A DNA stretch of 35,901 bases from Clostridiales bacterium (GCA_022508425.1 JAFLVF010000010.1:1-35901), one strand, 5' to 3'. Counted from the stretch's first letter, positions 16,330 to 24,907 are shown. The notes: generated by a model from the letters alone, not told the origin. Numbers and translations are program-made.

Positions 16330-17907
16330 ATGGCAGCAAGCATAAAAAAGAATTTTATATTTAATTTAGTCTATCAAATATTGATTTTGATAGCACCGAT
16401 TATTGTTACGCCTTATGTTGCACGTGTATTGGGCGTTGATAATATCGGTGAATATAGTTACATGCTGTCCATAGTATCGTATTTTTCGCTTTTTGCAGTA
16501 CTCGGTACTACGCTATATGGTCAGCGGGCTATCGGATATGCGCAGCACAATATAGAAGAACGTAGTAAGACTTTTTGGGAATTACTGATATTTCGCATTG
16601 TTACATGTCTAACCACGCTTGGAATATATGTGATTTATATATTCTTTTTTTGTGCGAAAAGCAGTAGATTATTAGCTATTATATTATCTGTCAATATTGT
16701 CGGTGTTATCTTTGACGTATCCTGGTTTATGCAGGGTATGGAAGAGTTCGGCAAAACGGCTACAGCAAGCAGTATTTTCAGAATTCTCAATGTAGTGTTG
16801 GTTTTTTGTCTGGTCAAAGAACAAACAGATTTATGGAAATACGTCACTATCACTGTCGGAAGCTCTATTGCCGGCAGTTTAATTTTATGGATGTTTTTAC
16901 CTAAATATTTATGTCGTGTCAAAGATATACGACCGTTTAAAAACATAAAAAGCATTATTCAGTTGTTTTTGCCGACTATCGCGACCCAGATATATACCGT
17001 TCTCGATAAGTCTATGATAGGTTGGTTTTCCGATGGATATTCTGAAAACGGATATTACGAGCAAGCAGAAAAAATAATTAAAATGTCAGTAACAATAGTC
17101 GTTTCTTTGGGCATTGTAATGATTCCGCGAATTGCAAATTGTTATAAGGAAAAACAATTCGATCGTATCGAGTATTATTTGTATAAGTCTTATAGATATG
17201 TTTGGTTGATGTCTATACCGATAATATTCGGAGTAATATCTATCGCTGATGTTTTCGTACCTGTTTTCTTTGGCCCGGGTTACGATAAATGTATAATCCT
17301 AATGATGATATTAAGTCCATTGACTATTGCAATGGGATTTGGACACGTGACGGGACTGCAATATTTTGTTCCGACGGAGAAGCAGAACATTTTAACTTTA
17401 ACTTATATTATCGGAGCATCTGTAAACGTTATTTTGAATTTGATTTTTATTCCGTTTTTTGCTTCAATAGGAGCATCGGTAGCTACCGTTATTTCGGAGT
17501 TTTGCGTCGCGCTATCTGGGTTGATTTTTGTGAAAAAGAAAAAATTATATGCCCTTAAACCCATTTTTATCAGTTCTTGGAAATATTGGATTGCAGGCAT
17601 TTTAATGGGGGGACTTCTTTATTTAATAAAGCTTTTTATGCCCGTAACAGTTTGGACGTTAGTGGTTTTGATTTTAATAGGAATTATTGTATACTTTTTG
17701 ATGTTATTGATTTTGAGAGATGAAATGATAATGGAAATATTAAACAAATTTTTTAATCGTTTAAAACATAAAACCATATCATCTGACGTAATAGGCGATG
17801 CTACAGATTGTAATGATGATAATTCTTTATCGACTAGTGTGTTTGATGATACTGCAATCAATGAAATAACGGATATGGAAAATAATACGGATAGCGGTAG
17901 CACATGA
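16330..17907 (+). CDS. Wzx-type polysaccharide flippase (MATE/PST-like)
   Basis: A 525-residue membrane protein with about 12-14 hydrophobic segments. It starts KKNFIFNLVYQILILIAPIIVTPYVARVLGVDNIGEYSY, the classic opening of O-antigen/exopolysaccharide flippases, and has QGMEEFGKTA and DKSMIGWFSDGYSENGYYEQAEKI. It would move the undecaprenyl-linked repeat unit to the outer face before polymerisation. The last 45 residues form an acidic, polar tail (many Asp, Asn, Ser) beyond the normal end of the family. The gene is clearly richer in A and T than the genes around it and lacks a recognisable ribosome site, both suggesting separate acquisition. It is the last gene of the operon. Confidence 0.93.
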   Translation: MAASIKKNFIFNLVYQILILIAPIIVTPYVARVLGVDNIGEYSYMLSIVSYFSLFAVLGTTLYGQRAIGYAQHNIEERSKTFWELLIFRIVTCLTTLGIYVIYIFFFCAKSSRLLAIILSVNIVGVIFDVSWFMQGMEEFGKTATASSIFRILNVVLVFCLVKEQTDLWKYVTITVGSSIAGSLILWMFLPKYLCRVKDIRPFKNIKSIIQLFLPTIATQIYTVLDKSMIGWFSDGYSENGYYEQAEKIIKMSVTIVVSLGIVMIPRIANCYKEKQFDRIEYYLYKSYRYVWLMSIPIIFGVISIADVFVPVFFGPGYDKCIILMMILSPLTIAMGFGHVTGLQYFVPTEKQNILTLTYIIGASVNVILNLIFIPFFASIGASVATVISEFCVALSGLIFVKKKKLYALKPIFISSWKYWIAGILMGGLLYLIKLFMPVTVWTLVVLILIGIIVYFLMLLILRDEMIMEILNKFFNRLKHKTISSDVIGDATDCNDDNSLSTSVFDDTAINEITDMENNTDSGST

Positions 17908-17956
17908 TAAATGGTTTTTTATTTATTAAATTAAGTTTTTATTGAAAAGTATGATG

Positions 17957-17982
17957 GAAGTTCGCGTAGAGCTTCTTTTTTT
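17957..17982 (+). terminator. Rho-independent terminator of the polysaccharide operon
   Basis: GAAGTTC (17957-17963) and GAGCTTC (17969-17975) form a seven-pair stem with one G-T pair and a five-base loop, followed directly by seven T. Confidence 0.7.
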
Positions 17983-18074
17983 ACGTCTAAAATTAGAATT
18001 TGATGAAATATGAATTTGACAGTAATCACATTCAAAAAAATATCAGAGTATAGAAAATGAGACTTTATAAACTA

Positions 18075-18099
18075 ACACAACCTGCGGGTTGTGTTTTTT
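18075..18099 (+). terminator. Second terminator after the polysaccharide operon
   Basis: ACACAACC (18075-18082) and GGTTGTGT (18087-18094) form a perfect eight-pair stem with a four-base loop; the stem runs into six T. A further inverted repeat, GCGAAAA/TTTTCGC, lies at 18130-18149. Together with the hairpin at 17957 these insulate the operon from the next genes. I see no gene between 17908 and 18193. Confidence 0.85.
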
Positions 18100-18193
18100 A
18101 TTTTATAGTGTGCTTGAATAAATAGTTTAGCGAAAAACGGAGTTTTCGCATTATTTTGTAACAGATTGGCGGGTTGGCTCATATATAGCGGTT

Positions 18194-18643
18194 ATGGGTA
18201 ACGAGCTATCATTTCAGGATTTGCGCCGTTTGGAAGTAATCAACGGCAGCGACGGCAAACGTTTGGGGCATATTATAGACCTCATTTTCGTCACAGACGG
18301 CGGACGGGTAAAGGGCATAGTCCTGCCTTACGGCAAAAAGAATTTTTTTGCCAAGTCGCAGGATTTGTTCGTGCCGTGGTCGTGCGTGCAAAAGATAGGC
18401 GAGGACGTCATTCTCGTCGAGATAGACGACCTTTGCTCCGGCACGCCCGTGTGCAAGCCCAAGCGCCCTCCGAGGCTCGAGAAGCTACCGCCTCTCGACA
18501 CAGGCGAAAACGACCGCAATCATGACCGAATCGACCGTGCGCACGGCGATCAGGACGGCGGCAATAAGTGCGACGGCATATGCGAAAAATGCATGCTGTT
18601 CGACTGCTCGCGACGGTGGGAGAGCTTTGCCGCGTCGACATAG
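18194..18643 (+). CDS. PRC-barrel protein, YlmC/YmxH sporulation family, with Cys-rich tail
   Basis: A 149-residue protein. Residues 1-80 are a PRC-barrel of the YlmC/YmxH type: SFQDLRRLEVINGSDGKRLGHIIDLIF, then GRVKGIVLP and VPWSCVQKIGEDVILVEID. Family members are short and linked to sporulation, but their biochemical role is not established. This one has about 65 extra residues: a Pro-rich linker, an Asp/Arg/His-rich stretch, and four cysteines (126, 130, 133, 138) in CDGICEKCMLFDC, which look able to bind a metal. No strong ribosome site precedes the ATG. nrdR follows. Confidence 0.8.
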   Translation: MGNELSFQDLRRLEVINGSDGKRLGHIIDLIFVTDGGRVKGIVLPYGKKNFFAKSQDLFVPWSCVQKIGEDVILVEIDDLCSGTPVCKPKRPPRLEKLPPLDTGENDRNHDRIDRAHGDQDGGNKCDGICEKCMLFDCSRRWESFAAST

Positions 18644-18732
18644 TCGTTTGGGCTGCATAAGTCAAAATAGCCGATTATACGGTGTTTTGGCTTATTGTGC
18701 GCCGCGCTCTTAGCTTAACGGCGGCCAAAGAC

Positions 18733-18761
18733 TTGATTTTTCTGCGTTCTTATGGTACAAT
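18733..18761 (+). promoter_or_regulatory. Sigma-A promoter of nrdR
   Basis: TTGATT (18733-18738) and TACAAT (18756-18761) are 17 bases apart, with a leader of about 60 bases to the nrdR start. It may also serve the FeoA-like frame, feoB and rluA downstream. Confidence 0.7.
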
Positions 18762-18827
18762 ATCCTCGAAAGCGGTTTCGGCGTTGCGCCGTGGCCGTCG
18801 GAATAATACAGCGAGGAAAAGCGTAAT

Positions 18828-19274
18828 ATGAAGTGTATCTATTGCGGAAACGCGGAAAGCAAGGTCGTCGATTCGCGTTCGACGGACGACGGTAACAGCA
18901 TTCGCCGCCGTCGCGAATGCCTGCAATGCGGCAAGCGGTTTACGACATACGAGGTAATCGAGTCTACGCCCGTGCTCGTGGTCAAGCGCGACGGAACGCG
19001 CCAAGCATTCGACCCGCTCAAACTTAAGGGCGGAATCATCAAGGCGTGTGAAAAGCGGCCCGTAGCCATTCGCGATATCGACGCGCTCGTCACGAGCATC
19101 GAGAAGCAAGTGTACAATTCGCTCGACCAAGAGATATCGTCGCAAAAAATCGGCGAAATGGTCATGAGTGGCTTGAAAGAGCTCGATCAGATAGCGTATG
19201 TGCGTTTTGCTTCCGTTTACAGGGACTTCCGCGACGTGACGTCGTTTATCGAGTTCATCAACGCATTCAAGTAG
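18828..19274 (+). CDS. nrdR: Transcriptional repressor NrdR
   Basis: A complete 148-residue NrdR, the ATP/dATP-sensing repressor of ribonucleotide reductase genes. The zinc ribbon uses Cys3, Cys6, Cys31 and Cys34 (MKCIYC ... ECLQCGKRF), and the ATP-cone follows ([20 protein letters not shown]). The C-terminus [21 protein letters not shown] is the family signature. Ribosome site GAGGAAA. No ribonucleotide reductase gene is in the window. Confidence 0.97.
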   Translation: MKCIYCGNAESKVVDSRSTDDGNSIRRRRECLQCGKRFTTYEVIESTPVLVVKRDGTRQAFDPLKLKGGIIKACEKRPVAIRDIDALVTSIEKQVYNSLDQEISSQKIGEMVMSGLKELDQIAYVRFASVYRDFRDVTSFIEFINAFK

Positions 19275-19313
19275 GCGAGGTAGCAAAAAACGAGTTTTCA
19301 CAGCGGCAAAATC

Positions 19314-19613
19314 GTGTCCGTCGGCGGCGGTGACTTTACGCACAGGCGGCTGGTCGATCTCGGCTTGCTCGGCGCATCTATGACGGTGCTGAACGAGCGC
19401 AAGCACGCTGTGTACGCGGTGTTCTCAATAGGTACGGCCCAATTTTCCGCGGTCGTGGAGAGATCTTCGGCGGAGCGGTTGGAGGTTGTCGAAGTTGAGA
19501 ATAGCGCTGTGCGGAAACCCGAACGTCGGCAAAACGACAATATTCAACAGGCTGACGCGGTCAAACGCGCCGACGGGAAACTGGCACGGCGTCACCGTCG
19601 AAAGCAGAAATAA
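19314..19613 (+). CDS. FeoA-like protein, start unclear, overlapping feoB
   Basis: The frame from about 19284 to 19500 reads like FeoA, the small SH3-like partner of the FeoB iron transporter: GKIVSVGGGDFTHRRLVDLGLLGA, then FSIGTAQFSAVVERSSAERLEVVEV, matching the family's RRLLDLGL and ALR-x-x-EA-x-x-I-V pattern. There is no ATG. The in-frame stop upstream is at 19281, the first GTG is 19314, and homology begins before that GTG, so either a rare start (for example ACG at 19290, which follows GAGG at 19276-19279) is used or the start has been lost. The frame stays open to 19613, far into feoB, in another frame. Could be a decaying gene or a coupled overlapping pair. Confidence 0.55.
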   Translation: MSVGGGDFTHRRLVDLGLLGASMTVLNERKHAVYAVFSIGTAQFSAVVERSSAERLEVVEVENSAVRKPERRQNDNIQQADAVKRADGKLARRHRRKQK

Positions 19614-21462
19614 ACGCGCCGCGGGCGACAAGTCCGTAACGTTTTGCGATCTGCCCGGCGCATACTCGCTTACCGCGCTTTCGCGCGAAGAGGAGATTAC
19701 GCGCGACGAGGTTTTGTTCGGCGGTTACGACGTTTATGCATGCGTCACCGAGGTGAACAATCTGCGGCGTAATTTGTATTTTTTCGTTCAGTTGATCGAG
19801 GCGAGAAAAAGAGTTATACTCATCGTCAATATGCTCGACGAAGCGCGTGGCAAAATCGATCTTGATTTGCTGTCAAAGCGGCTTGGCGTACCCGTTGTCG
19901 GAACGTCGGAGCGCATGCAGAATCCAAAAGAGCATATAATCTCGGCGGCAAATGCCGCTATGTTGCAAAACCCCAAAATGCCGGAGTATGTAAATCGCAT
20001 TCCGCGCGTACACTCGGACAGGCTTCCGCAGCCGTTCGCGTCTATAAAGGCAATGGAATGCGACGAGTACGTATGCTCGATGTGCGGCGGCTGTAAGGGC
20101 GCATGCGCGGAATATGATAGAGATACCCCGGCAAAATACAGATATTCGTACATTGACAGTATACTCGACGGCGTAATAGATTACCAAGGCAAAAGCGTTT
20201 ACGTTCGTACCAAAAAACTTGATAAAATCATTCTCGGGCGGCTGGCATTGCCCATATTCTTGGCGGTGATGGCGGCGGTGTTTATAATTACCACCGAGGC
20301 GTCAAAGCCGCTCAGCGGCCTTATTTCGCGCTTTATAACATATCTGTCGGGCAAAGTCGTGATGTTGCCGCTGCCCGAATGGCTATGCAAGTTGCTGGCC
20401 GACGGAGTGGTGGGCGGAGTGGGAGCGGCGCTTGCATTTTTGCCGCAGGTGACCATTTTGTTCTTGCTGACGGCCCTTCTTCAAGACTGCGGATATATGA
20501 GTCGCGTCGCGTTCTTGTCCGACGGATTTTTCAAAAAGTTCGGTTTAAGCGGTCGGGCGGCGTTCTCCCTGGTATTGGGTTTGGGTTGTTCGGTAACCGC
20601 CGTCATGTCCACGCGCGGAATATCGGACAAGGCTTCGCGCAAGCGCGCCGCATTCGTTTCGCCTTTTTGCCCGTGTGGGGCGCGGCTTGCCGTGTTTGTC
20701 GCAATTACCTCACAGCTCGGCATATCGGGTTTTGCGGTGGCGGGGCTGTACATACTGTCGTTTTGCGCCATGCTCGCCGTGCTCGCCGTCATGAAAAGGC
20801 TGGGTAAATCTACTGTCGACGACGGATTCATAATGGAAATGCCGCCGTACAGGCTGCCGTCGTTCAAGCGTGTAGTCAAGAGCGTTGCGACGAGCGTGGG
20901 CGATTTCCTCTTAAGAGTGGGGTCGATCGTTTTGCTTGTAAACGTCGTCGTGTGGTTGCTTTCCAATTTCTCGACGGTGTACGGATTTACGGGTAGCCCC
21001 GAAAACAGCTTGATGTGCACCTTTGCGTCGGTAATTTCGCCGATATTCAAACCGCTCGGGTTTGGAAATTGGCGAGCGGTGACGGCGCTGTTGTCCGGTT
21101 TTGCCGCAAAAGAAACTATCGTCGCCGTAATATCTTCGCTCGGCGGTGTGGGCGCTGTGTTCGGCACTAAACTCGAGGCGGCATCGTTTTTGATATTCAC
21201 CTGTCTGTATGTGCCGTGCGTTGCGACAATTGCGGCAATAGGCAGAGAGGCGGGCGCGAAGTATGCGGTGCTTTCCGTCGCCGTGCATACGCTGATTGCA
21301 TATACGGTATCGCTTGTATTCTACCGTTCGGCGGTGTGGTTTATGTTCGACAAGCGGTTGTTCGCAACGGTGTACGCGTGCGCGGCCGTCGCCGTAGGCG
21401 GCGCGGTCATATCTTTGAGGATACTGAAAAGGATAAAGCATGGGAAAAAAGTTGGAGTATAA
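19486..21462 (+). CDS. feoB: Ferrous iron transport protein B
   Basis: A 658-residue Fe(II) transporter. The cytosolic GTPase domain has G1 GNPNVGKT (10-17), the G3 motif DLPGAYSL (55-62) and G4 NMLD (115-118). The membrane part carries the two Gate motifs (VLGLGCSVTAVMSTRG and PFCPCGARLAVF) and GFAAKETIVAV. Between the two lies a cysteine cluster absent from standard FeoB: Cys192, 197, 200, 203 and 207 (C-x4-C-x2-C-x2-C-x3-C). The start is TTG: 19486 lies directly after GGAGG, while TTG at 19495 has better spacing from the same site. It overlaps the FeoA-like frame upstream and rluA downstream. Confidence 0.95.
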   Translation: MSKLRIALCGNPNVGKTTIFNRLTRSNAPTGNWHGVTVESRNKRAAGDKSVTFCDLPGAYSLTALSREEEITRDEVLFGGYDVYACVTEVNNLRRNLYFFVQLIEARKRVILIVNMLDEARGKIDLDLLSKRLGVPVVGTSERMQNPKEHIISAANAAMLQNPKMPEYVNRIPRVHSDRLPQPFASIKAMECDEYVCSMCGGCKGACAEYDRDTPAKYRYSYIDSILDGVIDYQGKSVYVRTKKLDKIILGRLALPIFLAVMAAVFIITTEASKPLSGLISRFITYLSGKVVMLPLPEWLCKLLADGVVGGVGAALAFLPQVTILFLLTALLQDCGYMSRVAFLSDGFFKKFGLSGRAAFSLVLGLGCSVTAVMSTRGISDKASRKRAAFVSPFCPCGARLAVFVAITSQLGISGFAVAGLYILSFCAMLAVLAVMKRLGKSTVDDGFIMEMPPYRLPSFKRVVKSVATSVGDFLLRVGSIVLLVNVVVWLLSNFSTVYGFTGSPENSLMCTFASVISPIFKPLGFGNWRAVTALLSGFAAKETIVAVISSLGGVGAVFGTKLEAASFLIFTCLYVPCVATIAAIGREAGAKYAVLSVAVHTLIAYTVSLVFYRSAVWFMFDKRLFATVYACAAVAVGGAVISLRILKRIKHGKKVGV

Positions 21463-22258
21463 AGTGCAAGAAAGCTCGGCACTTACGTCGTTTTTGGCGG
21501 CAAAAGTCGTCGGGCTTTCGCGCGCAAAAGCGGATATACTCGTAAAACGCGGCGAGGTCAGAGTGAACGGCACGCGCGTCAAAGCGAACGTCAAGCTCAA
21601 TTCGGGCGATTGTGTCAGCGTATTCGTGCCGAATGCTGTGACGGAAGAAATACCGCTCAAAACAATCTACGACGACGAGAACATAATCGTATTCGACAAG
21701 CCTAAGCATACGGCATATGACGTACTGCCGCAAATGTACGGAGAGACTCTGTACGCGGTACACCGTCTCGACGCCAATACGACGGGCGTCATTGTTTTTG
21801 CCAAAACCGAAAAAGCGAAATCCGAGCTTGAATCGGCGTTTGCCGACAGGCGCACCGTCAAGGTGTACGAGGCGGTTGTAAGCCCTGCGCCCAAAGCGGA
21901 CGCAGACACTCTCACCGCGTATACCGAATTTGTCGACGGTACTGCCAAGGTGTCGGACAAACCGTTCCCCGGCGGCAAGACTATGATAACGGAATACAGT
22001 GTAATCGAGCGTTCTGGCAATTGCGCGTTGGTTAGAGTGATGCCGCACACGGGTAGAACGCACCAGATACGTGCGCATTTCGGACACATCGGGTGTCCGA
22101 TAGTGGGCGACGGCAAGTATAATCACGGCAAGGGCGACAAAGACGGGCAAATGCTGTCGGCCGTAGAACTTACCTTTTTCGGGATCGAGGGAGAGTTGTC
22201 ATATCTCAACGGCAAGTCTTTTAAGGCCGAGCGCGGGTTTGATACGCAAAGTTTGTAG
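21440..22258 (+). CDS. RluA-family RNA pseudouridine synthase
   Basis: A 272-residue enzyme that converts specific uridines in rRNA or tRNA to pseudouridine. Residues about 13-65 are an S4 RNA-binding domain (LTSFLAAKVVGLSRAKADILVKRGEVRVNG). The catalytic Asp111 is in HRLDANTTG, followed by VMPHTGRTHQIRAHFGHIGCPIVGDGKY near the C-terminus. It overlaps the end of feoB by 23 bases, so it probably shares that transcript. The exact target site cannot be assigned from sequence. Confidence 0.93.
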   Translation: MGKKLEYKVQESSALTSFLAAKVVGLSRAKADILVKRGEVRVNGTRVKANVKLNSGDCVSVFVPNAVTEEIPLKTIYDDENIIVFDKPKHTAYDVLPQMYGETLYAVHRLDANTTGVIVFAKTEKAKSELESAFADRRTVKVYEAVVSPAPKADADTLTAYTEFVDGTAKVSDKPFPGGKTMITEYSVIERSGNCALVRVMPHTGRTHQIRAHFGHIGCPIVGDGKYNHGKGDKDGQMLSAVELTFFGIEGELSYLNGKSFKAERGFDTQSL

Positions 22259-22267
22259 TAAAATGTA

Positions 22268-22296
22268 TTGACAAATTTTATCAAGTAATGTAAAAT
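22268..22296 (+). promoter_or_regulatory. Strong sigma-A promoter giving a near-leaderless mRNA
   Basis: TTGACA (22268-22273) and TAAAAT (22291-22296) are exactly 17 bases apart. Transcription should start near 22303, only a few bases before the ATG at 22306. The -35 lies in an imperfect palindrome (TTGACAAATTTTATCAA), a possible operator. Confidence 0.75.
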
Positions 22297-22305
22297 ATAT
22301 GTCTG

Positions 22306-23781
22306 ATGAATACTAAGGACTTGAAATCTGAAGCGCGATCTAAGCTTGCGCTAAACATACATCAGGCGATAGCGGTATATGCCGTAGAGTTTTTGCTGTT
22401 TATCACTCTGATTGCGCTTGTCTTTATGGCGGTCGCGGCTTTCGGCACGAAAATGAAGGCCGCCGCAATCATTATGATTTTTTACGGTGTGGCGCTACTG
22501 CTCATAATGATGATAGTATCGGGAATTATAGGATTTGCCATGACCGATTTCTATCTCGCGAGCTATCGTTGCATTCCGTACAATTTCAGGCGCTTGGGCG
22601 ACACGATAGCGCGGGGCGGAATACACAAGATACTCGTCATGAACATCATTCGCACACTCCTCGGATTCTTACTGTTGTTGCTTCTCATCGTGCCCGGAGT
22701 GATATATCTATCGAGAACGGCGATGGCGAACAATCTGTTGATAGCCAATCCGCGCATGAAAGCAAAAGAGGCGCTAAAGGCGTCCAGCAAGGTCATGACC
22801 GGCAAGACGGGCGGATATATCGCACTCATGCTGTCGATGATCGGCTGGGTGCTGTTGGCGATATTGACGCTTGGGCTCGGGTTCGTTTTCGTTTTGCCGT
22901 ATGTAAACCTTGTAAAAACGGAATATTATAAGAGAAATCTTCAGGGCGACCGTAATATGTACCAAGTACAGCCTCAACCGGTCGCGCAAATGCCCGTGCA
23001 AAATCAACAGCAGTACGCTCAACAACAGCAGTATGCGGCGCCTGCAATGCAAAACATCGTTCCGCAGCAGGCGGCGGCACCTCAAAACGAAGAACCTCAA
23101 ATGCAGCCCATATCGTCGGTCAACGACCATGTGCTTGATGAAATAAATCAGACGATGCGCGAGTTTAACGGCGATGCGGTGATTGCGGACGTGCCCGAGG
23201 TTCCGCTCAAGCCCGTTTCGGCGGCAAAGGCCGAAGGGGCGGAGCCGATTGTGCAAAAGCCTATTACAAAGACTTTGGACGATTCCGATATCGTCGAGAT
23301 AGTCAGGCCGCTCGGCACGCAAGAGGTTGAAGGCAATGTCATAGAGCAGAGGATAAACGATATGCTCGCCGGAAAGCCGAAGGATGCGAGCGCAAAGCAC
23401 GACTATTTCGGCGGGCCGAAGGTGCAGAATGCCAACGACTTCTTTACGGAAGAGACAAGCCCCGGCGACTTTGCGGATGACTTCGGCATAGTCGAAGACG
23501 GCGACAAGCCCGCCGACAACGTCATGAGCGACGAGGCGTTTGCAGAGTTTTTGAAGGATTTTGACACGAATACCTATAATGCGGCGGAGCAGGCCGATGT
23601 GCACGCTACAGACGCGCCCAAGGTCGATCCGGAGGTTAAGCCTGCGGCCAGCGCACTCAAGACCGATATCAAGAGGCCTAAGACGGTTACATTTGCCGCA
23701 GAGACGTCGGAAGACCGTGCGGCCAGGCATAGGCGCGAGCGCGAAGAGCGGCTTAAGCAGTTGCGCAACGGTCGCAAATAA
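22306..23781 (+). CDS. DUF975-like membrane protein with long Gln-rich and acidic C-terminal region
   Basis: A 491-residue protein. The first 215 residues resemble DUF975 proteins: SEARSKLALNIHQAIAVY, several hydrophobic segments, YLASYRCIPYNFRRL, and ALKASSKVMTGKTGGYIALMLS. The function of that family is not known. Residues about 220-265 are rich in Gln, Pro and Ala; the rest is acidic and probably disordered, ending in a strongly basic Arg/Glu helix. Such a soluble tail is not part of the family norm and suggests a cytoplasmic interaction or scaffold role. The ATG follows the promoter almost at once and lacks a ribosome site, so leaderless translation is possible. Confidence 0.7.
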   Translation: MNTKDLKSEARSKLALNIHQAIAVYAVEFLLFITLIALVFMAVAAFGTKMKAAAIIMIFYGVALLLIMMIVSGIIGFAMTDFYLASYRCIPYNFRRLGDTIARGGIHKILVMNIIRTLLGFLLLLLLIVPGVIYLSRTAMANNLLIANPRMKAKEALKASSKVMTGKTGGYIALMLSMIGWVLLAILTLGLGFVFVLPYVNLVKTEYYKRNLQGDRNMYQVQPQPVAQMPVQNQQQYAQQQQYAAPAMQNIVPQQAAAPQNEEPQMQPISSVNDHVLDEINQTMREFNGDAVIADVPEVPLKPVSAAKAEGAEPIVQKPITKTLDDSDIVEIVRPLGTQEVEGNVIEQRINDMLAGKPKDASAKHDYFGGPKVQNANDFFTEETSPGDFADDFGIVEDGDKPADNVMSDEAFAEFLKDFDTNTYNAAEQADVHATDAPKVDPEVKPAASALKTDIKRPKTVTFAAETSEDRAARHRREREERLKQLRNGRK

Positions 23782-23827
23782 TTACTTTTTTTCAGCACAC
23801 AGCCGATAACACGGAGGGAATCGAGCT

Positions 23828-24862
23828 TTGAAAGACAAGCGCACATATTCATTAACAGCGAAAGAGCGCAAGGCGCGCCGCAGGGCACAGGCGGAAAAGC
23901 AGGCAAATGGCAGTTTTGCGTATGCGCAGACAGTCGATAACGGCGAAACGATAGAGAACGCTATAGACACGAGGAAAGCGCAAGAGCAGGCAATGCTCGC
24001 GTCGCAGACCGGGTCGCGTAAAACCGCCGTTATGGTCGGCGCGATTGCATGCGTTGCCATAGTTTTGATACTTGTTGCGCTAATCGTGCCCGTAATTGCT
24101 TACGTCGTAAATCCATATGTCAATTACAAATCGGTAATTGCGCGGTTTGATTTGTCCAACGGCATGACGCTCGAGTTTGTCATAGAAGAGGACGAATACG
24201 ATACGGCGGCGACTAACTTTATCTTCCTCGCCAAGAACAAGTATTTCGACAACACCGTGTTTTATGACGCGCAGAGCGGATGGTTGAGGTTTGGCGGATA
24301 TGAAGAACAGCCCGCGATAGCTGCCGGCTCGTCGAGCGATCACGGCAGAACGCATCACCACGCGCAGAACGAAGATTACTGCAATGCGTTCTCTGTGCTT
24401 CCCAACAACCTGTTCGCTAACCCGCTCAACAAGTTCGGTTACAAGTTGAATGCGGACGTCAAAGGGACTTCGCCCGAGATTCTCAACGATATTGGGGTGC
24501 TCGCATACCTCTACAGCGATACGTCGACCGAATTCCAGTTCTCGTACCAAGAGCAGGCTACGAACACCGTGCCGCTCGTCGAGGGTGGGCAGAACACGCT
24601 CGAGCCGACGATGGTCGGGCATGCGCTCAACACCGAGACTATAAACAATCTTGTATCAATAGCAAAGACGGCACAGCTCAATTCTCGAGTATCTTCGGGT
24701 TACAAATGGATGCCGCCTTCGCCCAATATCGTCATACAGCGCGTCAAGGTGTACAACCTCGACAAGTCCAAGTGGAACGATTTCAACTTTATATCGTACA
24801 TGAACGGCAAGGACAGTTCTGGCGCCAAGCGCCTTAACCGCTGGACCGGTCAAGTTGGTTGA
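23828..24862 (+). CDS. Membrane-anchored cyclophilin-like protein, probably inactive
   Basis: A 344-residue protein with a basic cytoplasmic N-terminus (KERKARRRAQAEKQ), one membrane segment (about 66-95) and an outer domain. That domain follows the cyclophilin plan: MTLEFVIEEDEYDTAATNFIFLAKNKYFDNTVFYDAQSGWLRFGGY matches the family's first strands. GVLAYLYSD and SPNIVIQRVKVY match later parts. The usual FHR catalytic Arg reads FYD here, so prolyl isomerase activity is doubtful; it could be a chaperone-like or binding protein. The start is TTG with GGAGGG nine bases upstream. A terminator follows the gene. Confidence 0.7.
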   Translation: MKDKRTYSLTAKERKARRRAQAEKQANGSFAYAQTVDNGETIENAIDTRKAQEQAMLASQTGSRKTAVMVGAIACVAIVLILVALIVPVIAYVVNPYVNYKSVIARFDLSNGMTLEFVIEEDEYDTAATNFIFLAKNKYFDNTVFYDAQSGWLRFGGYEEQPAIAAGSSSDHGRTHHHAQNEDYCNAFSVLPNNLFANPLNKFGYKLNADVKGTSPEILNDIGVLAYLYSDTSTEFQFSYQEQATNTVPLVEGGQNTLEPTMVGHALNTETINNLVSIAKTAQLNSRVSSGYKWMPPSPNIVIQRVKVYNLDKSKWNDFNFISYMNGKDSSGAKRLNRWTGQVG

Positions 24863-24880
24863 TAATTAAAGCAAAATCAA

Positions 24881-24907
24881 AAGGTCGAATGATATTCGAC
24901 CTTTTTT
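24881..24907 (+). terminator. Rho-independent terminator after the cyclophilin-like gene
   Basis: AAGGTCGAAT (24881-24890) and ATTCGACCTT (24894-24903) form a perfect ten-pair stem with a three-base loop, followed by T. It also argues that the next gene starts downstream and not at an earlier in-frame ATG at 24859. Confidence 0.9.

Noticed and set aside
22774-23730. Long minus-strand reading frame opposite the DUF975-like gene
   Set aside because: Arg/Leu-rich shadow sequence without domain features; the plus strand has a promoter and membrane segments.
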